The notes: generated by a model not told the origin, from the letters alone. A stretch of DNA of 64,000 bases from Posidonia oceanica (GCA_037176725.1 JAZBRS010000050.1:19052001-19116000); one strand, 5' to 3'. Counted from the stretch's first letter, positions 11,601 to 23,562 are shown. Numbers and translations are program-made.

Positions 11601-11757
11601 GGTGGGTGGGAGTGGGTCGGAGGTGTGTGGGGTGAGTGGGTGGGTGGAGGGTTTTAAATGGATTTAATTTTTGAATTAAAAAAAAAACAAAAATCAATTT
11701 TTTAGGAGTAAAAGCTGTTTTAGGTTTTAACAGAGCATGTAATAGATATATTTTCTT

Positions 11758-11807
<50 letters not shown>
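11758..11807. repeat. (CT)n(TA)n microsatellite
   Basis: A CT run is followed by a TA run that abuts the left terminus of the gene-fragment-carrying element at 11,808. A matching TA run lies at its other end (16,083-16,106). Confidence 0.9.
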
Positions 11808-11810
<3 letters not shown>

Positions 11811-12018
11811 AAGGGATCTGCTGCATCTTATCTCATCTTAGTCCTTAGATGAGGCTTCATCTTGACCATTGATTCCCTCTCCACGTTAAAAAAGAAGAAG
11901 AAGTAAAACCCAAAACCAGCAATACGTCCAACAGTGGTATTATCTCCTGAGATTCAAATCTTAAAAAGCAACAGGGATTTGCTGTAACCGAGGAAGAAGA
12001 AAACAGCAATACATCCAA

Positions 12019-12240
12019 CAGTGCAGCAGATCTGGCTCCCATGCAGAGACAGGGATGACGAGGTGGAAGACACCGAAGAGGAGGGAGCAGAGGATCCCGA
12101 CGCTGCTGCCGTGCCCGCCGCCGCCGAGGAACAAGAAACCATCTCCTGTCATATGCAAGTCTCGCCGCCCAAAGGACGGCTACTTCTGCCTTCCCGACTT
12201 GGAGCTGCTCTTCTCACTTGCTCCCGACTTTAGGTCGTCT
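12019..12240 (+). pseudogene. SIAMESE-related (SMR) CDK-inhibitor gene fragment
   Basis: Two adjacent frames together resemble plant SMR proteins, which bind and inhibit CDK-cyclin complexes. An acidic stretch (RDDEVEDTEEE, frame starting at 12021) is followed in the next frame by TPKRREQRIPTLLPCPPPP, RNKKPSP and FCLPDLELLFS. The order acidic segment, TPK..E.RIP, CPPPPR.K, then a PPDLE-like end matches the SMR family as I recall it. The change of frame between the acidic part and TPK implies an indel, so the original protein is broken. The second frame opens with an ATG at 12055 and has no stop until 12492, running directly into the RPN9 fragment. Confidence 0.6.
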
Positions 12241-12492
12241 TCTTGCTCCTCCTCCTTTCTCCTCTCTTTCCCCTTTGCAGTAGGAAAATTGCCGATGGCG
12301 GGAGCTCTCCGGTACCTGGAGTTGCAGAGCAGCGTCCAACCGGACCTTGCCAAGTGGTACAGCAACCTCGCGGACAGCAGCCTCGCAGATCTCTTCCAGA
12401 GGAAGCACTGGCACCAGCTCACCCTCAAGCACCCTGGCGGTCGTGCAGGTATCTCCTCCCTTACTCTCCTCTTTCGTTGGTTGTATTCGTGA
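12055..12492 (+). CDS. Chimeric open reading frame joining SMR and RPN9 fragments (145 aa, hypothetical)
   Basis: One uninterrupted frame begins at the ATG in the SMR fragment, covers its RIPTLLPCPPPP and PDLELLFS motifs and passes through 55 bp of pyrimidine-rich sequence. It then continues in the native frame of RPN9 exon 1 (MAGALRYLEL ... WHQLTLK) before running into the RPN9 intron and stopping at 12492. If the intron donor at 12449 were used, the frame would instead continue into exon 2 and meet its TAG. No promoter is recognised. The ORF may be expressed, may only feed small RNAs, or may be an accident of capture. I list it because two unrelated host proteins are in frame. Confidence 0.35.
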   Translation: MTRWKTPKRREQRIPTLLPCPPPPRNKKPSPVICKSRRPKDGYFCLPDLELLFSLAPDFRSSSCSSSFLLSFPFAVGKLPMAGALRYLELQSSVQPDLAKWYSNLADSSLADLFQRKHWHQLTLKHPGGRAGISSLTLLFRWLYS

Positions 12493-13167
12493 GGTTTTCT
12501 TCTCAATTTTGTCTGTTGGACTTTGGTGTTGATTGATGCAATGGTGGATGAAGTAGTGGGTTGGGTGTGAAGAGTCTTTGACATTGGTACGAATTCCGTC
12601 ACTTCTCATTCACAAGGTTCGCTAGTAGTGGATTAAAGCCTATATGTTTCATATTTAATCTATCTTTTATGCTTGCAATTAGTCTAGCAATATCTTCCTT
12701 CTTTTTTTCTGTAACATACATTTGATATGCTCCTCTTTCTATTATGAGTCCTGATATGTTCTTCTATTTCTTCTAAAACTTTTTTCGATTCCCCATATTT
12801 TTAGGCAGGTGATGTACTTATTTAGTTATACCATAAGTAACTTCATCAGTGACTTTGAGATAGATCATTCTCCCGAAGCTTGCTCACTTTGCTGTTACTG
12901 TTTCTCGCCAATACGCTGAAAAGGATTTTGCCATTAGCTATCTTGAAGGGGTTATTGAGAAGCTTCATGCCACCTAAGATTTGCGTATAGATGAGCCGAT
13001 TCTCTATGTGAAGATGCAAACAGCTGCATTCAATTTGGAGAAGGGAAACCAGAAGGAGTGTAAAATTCTCATTGAAGATGGGAAAACTACGTTAGATAGT
13101 ATGTCAGATATTGATCCCTCTGTTCATGCTAGCTATTGCTGGATATCTTCTCAAAATTCTATGTATG
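12295..13167 (+). pseudogene. RPN9: RPN9 (26S proteasome lid subunit) gene fragment, 5' exons with intron
   Basis: The fragment corresponds to the N-terminal third of RPN9, a PCI-domain subunit of the proteasome lid. Exon 1 (12295-12448) starts MAGALRYLEL and contains WHQLTLK and a shortened TLAVVQ, with about 14 bp deleted between them. An intron (12449-12804, GTATCT...TTTTTAG) is retained. Exon 2 resumes at AGDVLI and carries LAHFAVTVSRQYAEKD, YLEGVIEKLHAT and KGNQKECKILIEDGK, then TTLDSMSDIDPS, to a donor-like ATG|GTAATG at 13167. Disablements are the exon-1 deletion, a TAG in exon 2, a small frameshift near 12,835 and a TAA (12975-12977) where Lys is expected. The retained intron shows DNA-level capture rather than retroposition. 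It cannot make functional RPN9. Confidence 0.88.
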
Positions 13168-13379
13168 GTAATGCTCAATTTGAGGTTCATTCACTATTCC
13201 TAGTGCAAGTAGCTGGCATCTCCGGCAACTCTTCCAATTTCTCCAATTTTTGTAAACAATATGATTTTAGGGACTACATTGAGATCATGATTTTGAGTAA
13301 GATTAGTACAACTCATCTGATTTTGATGGTTGATGTTCTTTAATAATCACTTTTTATTTTGATAAAACTTTGTTGAAGA

Positions 13380-15620
13380 TACATCCATTTAAACTCCTAT
13401 ATGGTAAAAAAGAAACAAGTATGACATGAATGAATAAATAATGTTTGATAACTGAACTAGAAGTGATAACTTAAGTACTAGAAACATCCAGTTACAGAAA
13501 CTTAAATTCCAAAATGATTCAGTTTCAGTTGCTGGTTAAGACATGAAGAACATAATGTTTTATTTGTAAACATATAACAAATACTAAAACAGAAAACATA
13601 TTAACTTAAGTTCATAAAATGTTGAATTTCAGTAACAACATATAATATACTTCAATGACCAACCATGGATAATATTAATGAGAAAAGACTGATAACAATA
13701 CTAAAAATAATAAAACTACAACTAGTATCATATTCAGTTACCTTTTCAAATAACATTAAAAACTAAAACATAAATTACAGAAACTTAAATTCCAAAAAGA
13801 TTTAGTTGTAGTAGCCATGTAAGACATAAAGAACATAGGTTTAAATTGTAAACATATAACAAATACTGAAACAGAAAATATATTAACTTAAGTTGATAAA
13901 AAGTTGAGTTTTAGTAAGAACATGGAATATATATCACAGACCAACTATGAAAATAATAATGCAAAAAACATGATAATAGTACTAAAAATAACACAGCTAC
14001 TATCAAATTCAGTTAACGTAACAACTATTATATAAACTAAAACATAAATAACAGCAACTTAAATTCAAGACGAATTCCGTTATGAAAATGTATAAACTTA
14101 ATTTAATATGATATTGAGTTTCAGTTAACGTCATAATTCAGTTACAACATTTAAGTATAAAATATTTTGTTTTCAGTAACACTAAAGTTACGATTAATTT
14201 AAGTTACAGTACAAACTAATTGTAACATAAAAACAGAAGATATTGCAACTAAAGTTCATGAGTCATTCAGTTTAAGTTGATCGATAATACATGTATAAAA
14301 TAATATCAAAAGTATCAACATATAAAGGAATACTGAAATCGAAACAGTAATAATTAGTTCATAAAATGTTTAGTTTCAGTAAAAACTTGTGACATATGTC
14401 AATGACCAATTATGAAAACTATTCATAAGAAAAGCCTGATACCAGATCTAGAAAAAATAACTCTACCTATCAAAGTTTTACATGGAAAAAAGTTTTTGTT
14501 TCTTGAAAAAATGTTTTTCATGGAAAAAAAAAGTTTTTGTTTCATAGAGAAAAAGCTCTGCAGTGAAAAGAGATGAAAAACAAGTTAGGGAATACCACTT
14601 GAATGATTTTTTTAATTTTTTTAAAACGAAAACCTTAAAATGAAAACGTTTTTCCATGAAAACTTTTTTTCAAGAAAAAAAGTTTTCATGTAAAAAAGTT
14701 TTCGTTTTAAAAAGATAAAAAAACACTTGAATGTTTTGCAACTGAATGAAAGAGCTTTCATGGAAAAAAGTTTACGTTTCATGAAAAAGAAGTTTTCATT
14801 TCATGGAAAAAAAAAGTTCTTCAGTGAAAAGAGATGAAGAAACAAGTTGGAGAATATCACTTGAATAATTTTTTTCTTATTTTTTTAAAACGAAAACCTT
14901 AACACGAAGATTTTTAATGGGAAAAAAGTTTTCATGGAAAAAGTTTTCGTTTTAAGGTTTTTGTAAAAAAAAAAAAAAAAAAAACATTATTGCTGAATAA
15001 CAACTTCAAATACATTATTTTGAATTAGAATACAAAACTGAAAAAGTGTATCTAACTTAAAATAATTCAAACGAAAACTGAAACAGAAAACGTATTAACT
15101 AATATGATATTCAGTTACTTTATCAAATAACATTAAAAACTAAAACTTAAATTACAGAAACTTAAATTCCAACAATATTCAGTTTCAGTTGCTATGTAAG
15201 ACATGAAGAAGATAATGTTTAAATTGTAAACATATAACAAATACTGAAATATAAAACGTATTAACTTAAGTTCATAAAAAGTTGAGTTTCAGTTAACATC
15301 ATAATTCAGTTACAACATTTAGGTATAAAACATTTCGTTTTCAGTAACACTAAAGTTACAATTAATTTAAGTTACAGTACAAACTAATTGTAACATAAAA
15401 ACAAAAGATATAGTAACTAAAGTTAATGAGTCATTCAGTTTAAGTTGATCGGTAATACATTTATAAAATAATATCAAAAGTGTCAACATATAAACGAATA
15501 CTGAAACCGAAACAGTAATAACTTAAGTTCATAAAATGTTTAGTTTCAGTAAAAACATGTGACATATGTCAAGGACCAACTATGGAAACTACATAACGTA
15601 AGAGACATGAAGGAATAAAA
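13380..15620. repeat. AT-rich, internally repeated filler of the captured-gene element
   Basis: Blocks containing TTAAATTCCAA, CAGTTTCAGTTGCT, AAGACATGAAGAACATA and GTAAACATATAACAAATACTG recur near 13,490, 13,790 and 15,170. Another shared block (CATAATTCAGTTACAACATTTA) occurs near 14,130 and 15,300. Around 14,480-14,960 there is a different family of A-rich repeats (AAAAAAGTTTTCATGG and its complement). No coding potential is visible. Confidence 0.7.
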
Positions 15621-16082
15621 AGATCATTAACTTTAAATATGGAGGGAGTGGTGGATTGTTATAAACTATATAATGTTGATCAAACATGAAAGAAGCATTA
15701 AGGATATTATGATCTATAGCATTCCATCATAATGGTGAAGAGACCATAAAGTCATGAAAATGTGTGTAAGGCCATAAAAACCATTGAATTTGACATTATA
15801 TAAAAGTGTGTAAGGCCATATATCTAATACCATAAAGTAGTTGAATAAATGGTGTGTAAGGCCATCAAAATCATTGGTAATTGGACTAATTATTACTATA
15901 AATACACTTTATTTAATAACAACAAGTAATTAACTATATTCTCTCTCTCATTAACTTTCAAATACAAAACCACTATTAATAAAATGATAGTTTTCATATT
16001 AACCTTAGAATTAAGATCCAACAGCTATAGATTATTTTACCTTAAAATAATATTTTAAGATAAAATATAACAGATCCCAATA
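15621..16082. other. Subterminal region with a 16-bp direct repeat and TATA-like box
   Basis: GTGTGTAAGGCCAT occurs three times (near 15,763, 15,807 and 15,850). A TATA-like CTATAAATACAC lies at about 15,897, followed by CT-rich sequence. It could be promoter sequence pointing out of the element, but there is no gene downstream. Confidence 0.35.
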
Positions 16083-16199
16083 TTATATATATATATATAT
16101 ATATATTAAAGCATTAGCGTAGTACATGGACGTACTGAGACATCAAGTACGTGCCAAGCAGAACTATCACCTTCGTTGCACTTGAGGCTCAATTGGGTT

Positions 16200-16353
16200 T
16201 TTTAGGAAGACAACTTCATCTGATTGCGATGTTTAAACAGCTTGATACAACACTTTGGAGTCGTAGACTTTTGTCATTTTAGGAAGACGTCTCCATCTGA
16301 TTGCGATGTTTAAACAGCTTGATACAGAACTTTGGAGTCGTAGACTTTTGTCA
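16200..16353. repeat. 77-bp tandem duplication
   Basis: Two consecutive copies (16200-16276 and 16277-16353) begin TTTTAGGAAGAC and end TAGACTTTTGTCA, with only a few differences. There is no coding function that I can see. Confidence 0.9.
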
Positions 16354-18220
16354 TTAATTATTGACTACGAAAGTAAGGTCGTACAACTGGTTTATTACTT
16401 TACCCAAATCCCATAGTAGAAAATGAAACATTTTACCAAGTCTGATTACGTTCCTTTAAGTTCACCAAACACCGTAGTGTGAGCCAAGACGATAGGGACA
16501 TAAAGTCTATTTCAACAATGATTTTTTTATTTCTTTTCAAGAGTCTACATAATTGCTGTTTTGTTCAAACTTGGCTTGATCATTGTCATCTGTATCATGA
16601 TCCACATTTCATCGTATGTATCGTAGTGAATATTCTTCACTGCCATTTCATGTGAGTTTTGTCCCGGAGGCTTGACTTTATCAAAGTTAACAAGAGAAAA
16701 TATAGTCTTAAGACTGGTCATTACATGAATCGTACAAAATGATGCTAACATTAAGTAGCATATTGTAATTCAATTATGAGCGCACTACGTTTGGATGAAT
16801 ACACATCGAGTTTTTAGGTGATGGTCAACTTGATTTAATAATTAAGAAAACCACTTATTGCAGGTTCCAGCTATCATGGCTGTACGTCCTAATAAATTTT
16901 CTGTCCAAGTAAGACCCTACCTAACATGCCATTGGATTAAATTAGTGAATCAACAAGTGCATTGCATATTTTGATGTTGATTTTAATTTGAATTTAAATT
17001 CTATATGTTATCTTATCTTTGATGTTAAAAGAGAAATAATTTATCATAACTTAACTAAATCCTTTATATCCTGATACCATTTAACTAACTTATGAATTTA
17101 TCTACGATAAATGTTTAAAATATCATTAAGAATTCGTCACTGTGAAAATATTGATTAGCATAATTAGAACACATTAAATGGAAAACCAACGACATTGTGT
17201 ATTTCTTTTTTTAGATGTTTATTGTATATTAATAAGTTGATAAAAGATATGAGTAAAGTAGTAGTGAATTTAATTTGATGTGGTTTCAAGAAATGATGAC
17301 TTATTTGATTAGTTATATAGTGAGAGGATATTGTTAGAATTTATAGAGGAGAAGAAACTTATTCAATACAATAAAGAATTCCAGATAGCATTTTGAAATA
17401 GCAAGATAAAAGTGATCGATGAATGTAGATTGGAAATATGAAATTAGATAATAGAAGGTTCTAATAAGACAAAATGATAGAGAAGGTTAGAGTGAGCAAT
17501 GAAATTCTAAAATTATCTACATGGAGTTGGTGATGGCTCCTATTTTCTTTTTATTTCCTATAGTCATGACTTAAAGTGTAAGTAAAAAGAGAGAGTAAAT
17601 TATATTTTATTACCATGAACTTTCTTCATTTCTAATATTGCTACTTTAAACATTTCAATGTAATAAAATGACTCCTCAACTTATGTCATTTTACATTTTG
17701 ACCTTTTGCTCAATGACTTTTAGAACAATCACATGACTCACATGGAATTAGTTTTTTTTACTCAAGTTATTTTAGATTTTGACCTTTTGCTCATTAGCAT
17801 TTAGAACAAATGATTATGTGACTCACGTGATATTGGTTTTTTATATTTTTATTCTAATAAGGCTACTATGTACATTACAATGTAATAAATATAATTCCTC
17901 AACTTATGTCATTGTACATTTGACCTTTCGCTCATTGACATTTAGAACAAATAATCATGTGACTCACATGACATTAGATTTTTATAATTTTTATAGAATT
18001 CTCGATGTGTCCCTTAGGTTATGTCCTCTTATTCCTATATTATTCAACTTAGACTCCTAGAATACCATCCACCCACTATAATCTCTGACATCATTATCAA
18101 CATCATTGTAGAGAGTAAAGTTATTTTGAAATAACAAATATTAGACTATTTTTTTTTTATTAAGAGAGAAAACTAATACTGTAAAAAAGAACATATATTT
18201 CTAAGAGAAAAGTACATATA
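16354..18220. repeat. AT-rich intergenic DNA with a diverged repeat at 17.63-17.99 kb
   Basis: I see no gene here. At about 17,690, 17,772 and 17,918 the phrase TTTTGACCTTTTGCTCA or its variant, followed by AGAACAA.CA..TGACTCAC.TG, recurs. These are copies of a roughly 80-150 bp repeat. The remaining sequence is AT-rich and featureless. Confidence 0.6.
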
Positions 18221-18955
18221 TAGGTGCCTACAGGGTTGTTTGCTGTAGGCACATAAATTACATTGATTCTGGACCATTGGATTTAATCTAACAGTCACCC
18301 TCTCCATTTCTTCATTTCCATTCATCCTCACCCTCTCCCGATGACACCACCGCCTCCCCCTCCTGCCTCCTCGTCCTTGCCCTTACCCTCACCGGACAGC
18401 ACCGTTGCTTCCCGCCTCCTCCTCTCGCTCACTCTCACTCGACGACACTGCCACCTCCTGCCTCCTCCTCCCGCTTACTCTCACTCGAGAACACCGCCTC
18501 CTCCTCTCTCTCACCCTCACCCGATGGCACTGCAGCCTTCGATCTCCAACCTCCACCTACTGTCGCCACAAGCTCGTCCCGCCGTCTTCGCTTGCTCCTC
18601 CCCCATGTACCGCGTTGTGCCGCCGTCTCCGCCTTCTCCTCCTACTGCCTGTGCAGCCGTCTCCGCCTCCTCCTCCTCCTCCTCTCCCGTGTACCGCACA
18701 GCGTCGTCGTCTCTGCCTGCTCCTCTTGCCGCCTACACTGCTGTCTCTGCCTCCTCCTCCTCCTCCCCCGTGTACTGCGCTACGTCACCGTCTCTGCTGC
18801 CTCCTCCTCCTCCCTCGTGTACCGTGCTGCACCGCCGTCTCCTCTTGCTCCTCCTGCAGCCTGCGCTACCATCTCCGCCTCTCCGATTCTCAGTCGTTGG
18901 ATACATCCAACGGTTAAACTTAAGCACCTACAGGATTCTTCCCTGTAGGTGCCTA
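18221..18955. mobile_element. Small (735-bp) element whose terminal inverted repeats are themselves hairpins
   Basis: The left end reads TAGGTGCCTACAGGG, seven bases, CTGTAGGCACATAA. The right end, read on the minus strand, is TAGGCACCTACAGGG, seven bases, CTGTAGGTGCTTAA. Each end folds on itself and the two ends are also inverted repeats of each other. Next inside on the left is GGACCATTGGATTTAATC, and on the right TTGGATACATCCAACGG. The interior is low-complexity CTC/CCG-rich sequence (about 18,340-18,890) whose long frames are compositional. There is no transposase; it is nonautonomous. I could not find a clean target-site duplication. Confidence 0.65.
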
Positions 18956-21900
18956 CACGAAAAATGCTCTCTTTTTCTAAGAACAAAATATGAAATTTCC
19001 AGTTTTCCACAGTACTTCAAGATTCAAATGAGAAATATCCCAATTACTGTCTATTATAATTGACATATCAGTTACATGCATATTATAAATTTTAAAATGC
19101 ATATTCCAAAAAATCATATACAAACACAAAACAAATAAAGTAAATAGTTATTTCTTATCAAAAAATAAAATAAATAATTATTATGTAAAATAGCTTACTT
19201 GTGTATATGCTAGTGAACTAACATGTGCATTGCATGTTTAAGAATTTAGTCAAGAAAATTATTTTGATAACAATATGTTTTTTCTTGGGTGGTATTAAAT
19301 ATAATAATTGAACATATGTAAAATTACACATTACATGTTCTATAGTTACTAAATTTAAGTACTTGTAAAATCAAATCCATTAACAGTACAACTCTTAGAA
19401 AAAGTGGAGGCCTAGTTAAATTAATAAGTTTTTACAATGATAATTAATTGAATAATTTTTAAAAATTATTACCAAGATATCAAACTACAATGTGATTACA
19501 AGTGGAATATCCCCTATTAATAAACTCTTAAGTTTTTTTGGACAAGAAACAATCCATTTGTGGTCAAAACAAAAATATGAGAAAGGAAAATATAACATGT
19601 ATAGGTTGTTTGTTCTTTTCTAAGATTTTAAGATGAAATAAAATCAACTAAAATTAAATGTATAATGACAATAATAATTGTTCAACTTTAAAATTAATAA
19701 CAAAAATAAAAATCCAAAATGCTTATGAAAGCGTAGTTCTCATATGGTCATGTGAGAGCTTAGTTTGTGGATTTCTCTATTACGATGATACTATGTTATT
19801 TTGATTTTCAAGATGTAAATTTTTTTTCATAAGGATGTCTTATTCTAAGAAACTATCCTAACACTAACAATTTTCAACAATAGATTTATTTTTTGGAGTG
19901 ACAAGAAGTTGAATGTAGAAGTAAGAACGTGTTGCATCACATTAATGTTAATAAATAATATAATCATGCATAAGAGGCGTAATGACAATTAATATGTGAA
20001 TGATATGTGCTATAACTATTTTTCATCATTTCACATTCATAAGTGACAAATAATAATGTAGTACATTAGATAAATCAATAAATAATATCAGACATTATAA
20101 AGTTTAGTATCTCAATGAGGCACTTAATTAGCACTATTAGATCAATATTTGGTGTTAGCAAGTACACAAGTTATCTACCTATGTCTATTATCAACTATTA
20201 AATAAGAAGTTAATATATAATTAAAAAAATAAATGTGAAAATTTATTAGGATTGGTATGAGAGCAATGTGAAGAGATTAAGGTTATTTTACATATAAGAA
20301 AGGTGAAAAAGATAAGTATTTTGATTAGTAGGATAATGAAGAATAATTAAGAGACATGCTTAGGTGGCATGCTTCTTCTTTTTTACAAAGTGAGAATTAG
20401 TATAATAATACTGGTAGACCAAGTACATGCATTGCAATTAAAAGTAAAAAAATTAAATTATGAATATAACAAAGAAGAGTGATAGTTATTAAAAAAAAGA
20501 TGTGCTTTCTTAAGGAATGTCAAAAGTTTGTTATTTTCAAACATTATTTTACATGTAAAAGTTTCACTTACAGGTGGTGTCTTATTACAATTAACTGCAA
20601 TGAATTTTAGTAGACCTTCAAAACCCAAGGGACAATTAGGATTAATAAAATGACATCTTTTGATTTGATATGAATGAAAAGAGTGTTACAAGTTATGTCA
20701 TATGTCATATTCTCAATACATACTTAAGTCATGTGACATTCACTTAAAATCATTAAATACAAAATTATTATTTTCAAAAGGAGTATAAATAGAAGGAAAA
20801 CCAAACATGTGGAATAAACAATTGGAATAATAATCAAGTACTTTTTATGATATAGATGCATAATATTATAAGGAATATTTAAAAATTAGTTCAGATAAAC
20901 TAATATGAGTTATTGAGTTATAACTGGTTTAGAAATATAAGAAGATTAACATTATCAATAAGTAACATTTTTGCTTAATGCTAATACTATTCTCATCTAT
21001 TGATAATTGAGGTTCTCTTATTATAGCATTAACAAATATAAGTTATAGAAATTCAAGAGTCTAACAAGACCATGTATGATGTTAAGAAGGGGAATGAATA
21101 GGACAAAAAGGACATGAATAAATAATATTGTTCTTAAATGTAATTAACGAGCAATGCATGCATGTATTTCAATTTTATATATAGGATGATTTGTCTTATA
21201 TATAGGATCCTAATTTAAAAAGAGATATGAAATTTATTTCTTTATGGTAAATAAAATATAAATAATCAAATATTGTCTTTTTTATAAGAGTTTTTATTTA
21301 TTCAATACTTAACAAACATATGTAAAAAAATTGATATGAAATTTTTATAGTTGATTATTCAAAACAAAAAAAGATATATATAAAGATGTCCATGACATTC
21401 AATATAAATTCATTGCTACAAACAAATAGCATTAACAATTGAGGTTCTCTTATTATAACATTAACCGGTATAAGTTATGGAAATTCCAAAGTCTTACAAG
21501 ACCATATATGAAATGATGTTAACAAGAATGAATATGGCAAAGATTATATGAATAAGTAATAATGCTCTTAAATGTAATTAATGGGCAGTGCATGCATGTA
21601 TTTTAATTTTATCAATGAACAAACTTAAAAATGGAAAGTCAAGAGACTCATGGATTTGTTGAGAATAACTGAAACAATTAAACTTTTCAAAATTGATTTT
21701 ACTTGCTTATTTTATAGTTAATTGTTCAAAATAAAAAAGATATATATATAAAGATGTTTGTGGCATTTAATATAAATTATGCACATACATTCAACTAAGT
21801 TAATAAGTGTATTTTTATAAATCTTTATTTGTCATTGCTTAGGTGGCATGCCTCTCTTTCCTTCTCAAATTGACAATTAGTAATATTGTCACAATAAATG

Positions 21901-22188
21901 TTGAATATATAAGATTTAGCTACATAATAATTATATTCATCAATTGGTTCATCAAGATCCCTGGTGATTGAAATATATAAATTAATCTAAATTAGATATA
22001 TATGAAACATAAGATGATTTTACCTTATATATAGGAACATAATTGGAAAAAAGATATGAAATTTATTTCTTTATGGTAAATAAAATATAAATAATCAAAC
22101 ATTATCTTTTTGTAATAGTTTTTATTTATTGCAGTACTTAAAAAACATGTGTAAACAAATTTATATGAAATTTTTTTAGTTGATTGTC
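18956..22188. other. AT-rich intergenic DNA with scattered diverged repeats
   Basis: I see no gene. The phrase TTGCTTAGGTGGCATGC or a variant followed by CTTCTCAAA.TGACAATTAG recurs near 20,355, 21,835, 22,295 and 22,605, and AAAAAAGATATAT plus GATGT..GTGGCATT recurs near 21,370, 21,735 and 22,195. This suggests several degraded copies of one unidentified repeat. Confidence 0.5.
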
Positions 22189-22818
22189 CAAAACAAAAAA
22201 GATATATTAAAGGATGTTTGTAGCATTGAATATAAATTATGCACTTGCATTCAATAATATTAATAAGTACATTATTATAAATCTTTAATGGTCATTGCAT
22301 AGGTGGTATGCCTCTTTTTTCTTCTCAAAGTGATAATTAGTAATATAGTATAGATATAGAGAAACTTTTGAACATTTTCATTGTACTAAGCTATGAGCTC
22401 ATTACATTATCATTGAGGAATACGCAGAGCGTAGAGGATAGAGGTGCACAAGGTTCGATTTGATTTAATTCTAATCAAAATTATGAACCAAATCGTACAA
22501 AACAAAAAAGATATATTAAAGGATGTTTGTAGCATTGAATATAAATTATGCACTTGCATTCAATAATATTAATAAGTATATTATTATAAATCTTTAATGG
22601 TCATTGCTTAGGTAGTATGCCTCTCCTTTCTTCTCAAAGTGACAATTAGTAATATAGTATAGATATAGATATAGATATAGATAAATTTTTGAACATTTAC
22701 ATTGTACTAAACTATGAGCTCATTACGTTGTCATTGAGGAATACGCAGAGCGTAGAGGATAGAGGTGCACAAGGTTCGATTTGGTTCAATTCTTATCAAA
22801 ATTGTGAACCAAATCGTA
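22189..22818. repeat. 309-bp tandem duplication
   Basis: Two consecutive copies (22189-22497 and 22498-about 22818) begin CAAAACAAAAAAGATATATT and end GAACCAAATCGTAC, with few differences. The second copy is longer by an expanded ATAGAT run. It also contains GGTTCGATTTGGTTCAATTC, which looks like low-complexity sequence rather than a gene. Confidence 0.85.
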
Positions 22819-23562
22819 CCTATCGGTTTTGAAAACTTCAAAACCAAACCAAACTACCTATGTTGTTGGAACTAAACCAAATGAAAAAAAGTCAGTCTTC
22901 GATTTTCGGTTCTCAACCTAAAAAATCTCACATATGGATTTAACAACTCAAAATGTCAATTAACTTCAAAAACATTTATAAGAATGCAACATACCAATAA
23001 TAATCATTTCAAAAAGAGATCAATATTAATAAAGACAATTAAATACCACATGTATCAAATAAATTTATTCATTCCATCCTTCAACCTTTCTTTTCCTTTT
23101 GTTTCTCTTCATTAGCTATAAAGGAAAATAAGTGAAATGTCAAGTGTTAACTACCACAAACATATTTATAATAATTGAAATTACAAAAAGAACAAAGACA
23201 AATGATAGTGAATTACCTAACATCTTAATTTTTTCAAGTTCTTCGAAGTTTTCTTCATGTTTAAGAAATGCGCCTCTTATCCAATCTTCAGTGCATATCA
23301 AGCATTCCACAAAAAATAAGCCTATGAGTCATAAATTTATATGTATATTTTAAAATCCGTTCATTAAATGTGAAATCCAAATAGTGGATTTAATCAACAT
23401 TTATTATGATATTTATCATTTAAAAATGAAGTAATTTTGACCGAACTATATGCACCCTTAGTAGAGAAGGATAACAATACTAGTGCGCAACAAGATGGAG
23501 TCTCTAGAGGTTAAATAAATTAGAAATTTTGTAATAAATGTGTTGTCTCATTCGCTTACAAG
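22819..23562. other. AT-rich intergenic DNA, nothing recognised
   Basis: No credible reading frame, RNA gene or transposon terminus was seen in this stretch. Confidence 0.4.

Larger units (their letters stand above)
11808..16078 (+). mobile_element. TA-flanked hairpin-ended element carrying host gene fragments (Pack-MULE-like)
   Basis: The left end reads GGGAAGGGATCTGCTGCATC and contains an imperfect hairpin (CATCTTATCTCATC ... GATGAGGCTTCATC) followed by ACCATTGATTCCC. The right end, read inward on the minus strand, is GGGATCTGTTATATTTTATC with its own hairpin (TTTTACCTTAAAAT ... ATTTTAAGATAAAAT) and then GTTGGATCTTAATTC. Both ends face TA tracts, which can be read as the target duplication. 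The element holds an SMR fragment and an RPN9 fragment on the plus strand, then 2.2 kb of AT-rich internally repeated DNA. It encodes no transposase. Gene capture with a retained intron is typical of Pack-MULEs and Helitrons; inverted ends favour the former. The pairing of these two ends is inferred. Confidence 0.55.

Noticed and set aside
16545..16751. 68-codon minus-strand frame
   Set aside because: No recognisable domain, no supporting gene structure, and AT-rich surroundings; not enough to call a gene.
18341..19063. 240-codon Pro/Ser-rich frame and overlapping frames on both strands
   Set aside because: CTC/CCG low-complexity interior of a small nonautonomous element; several frames are equally open.
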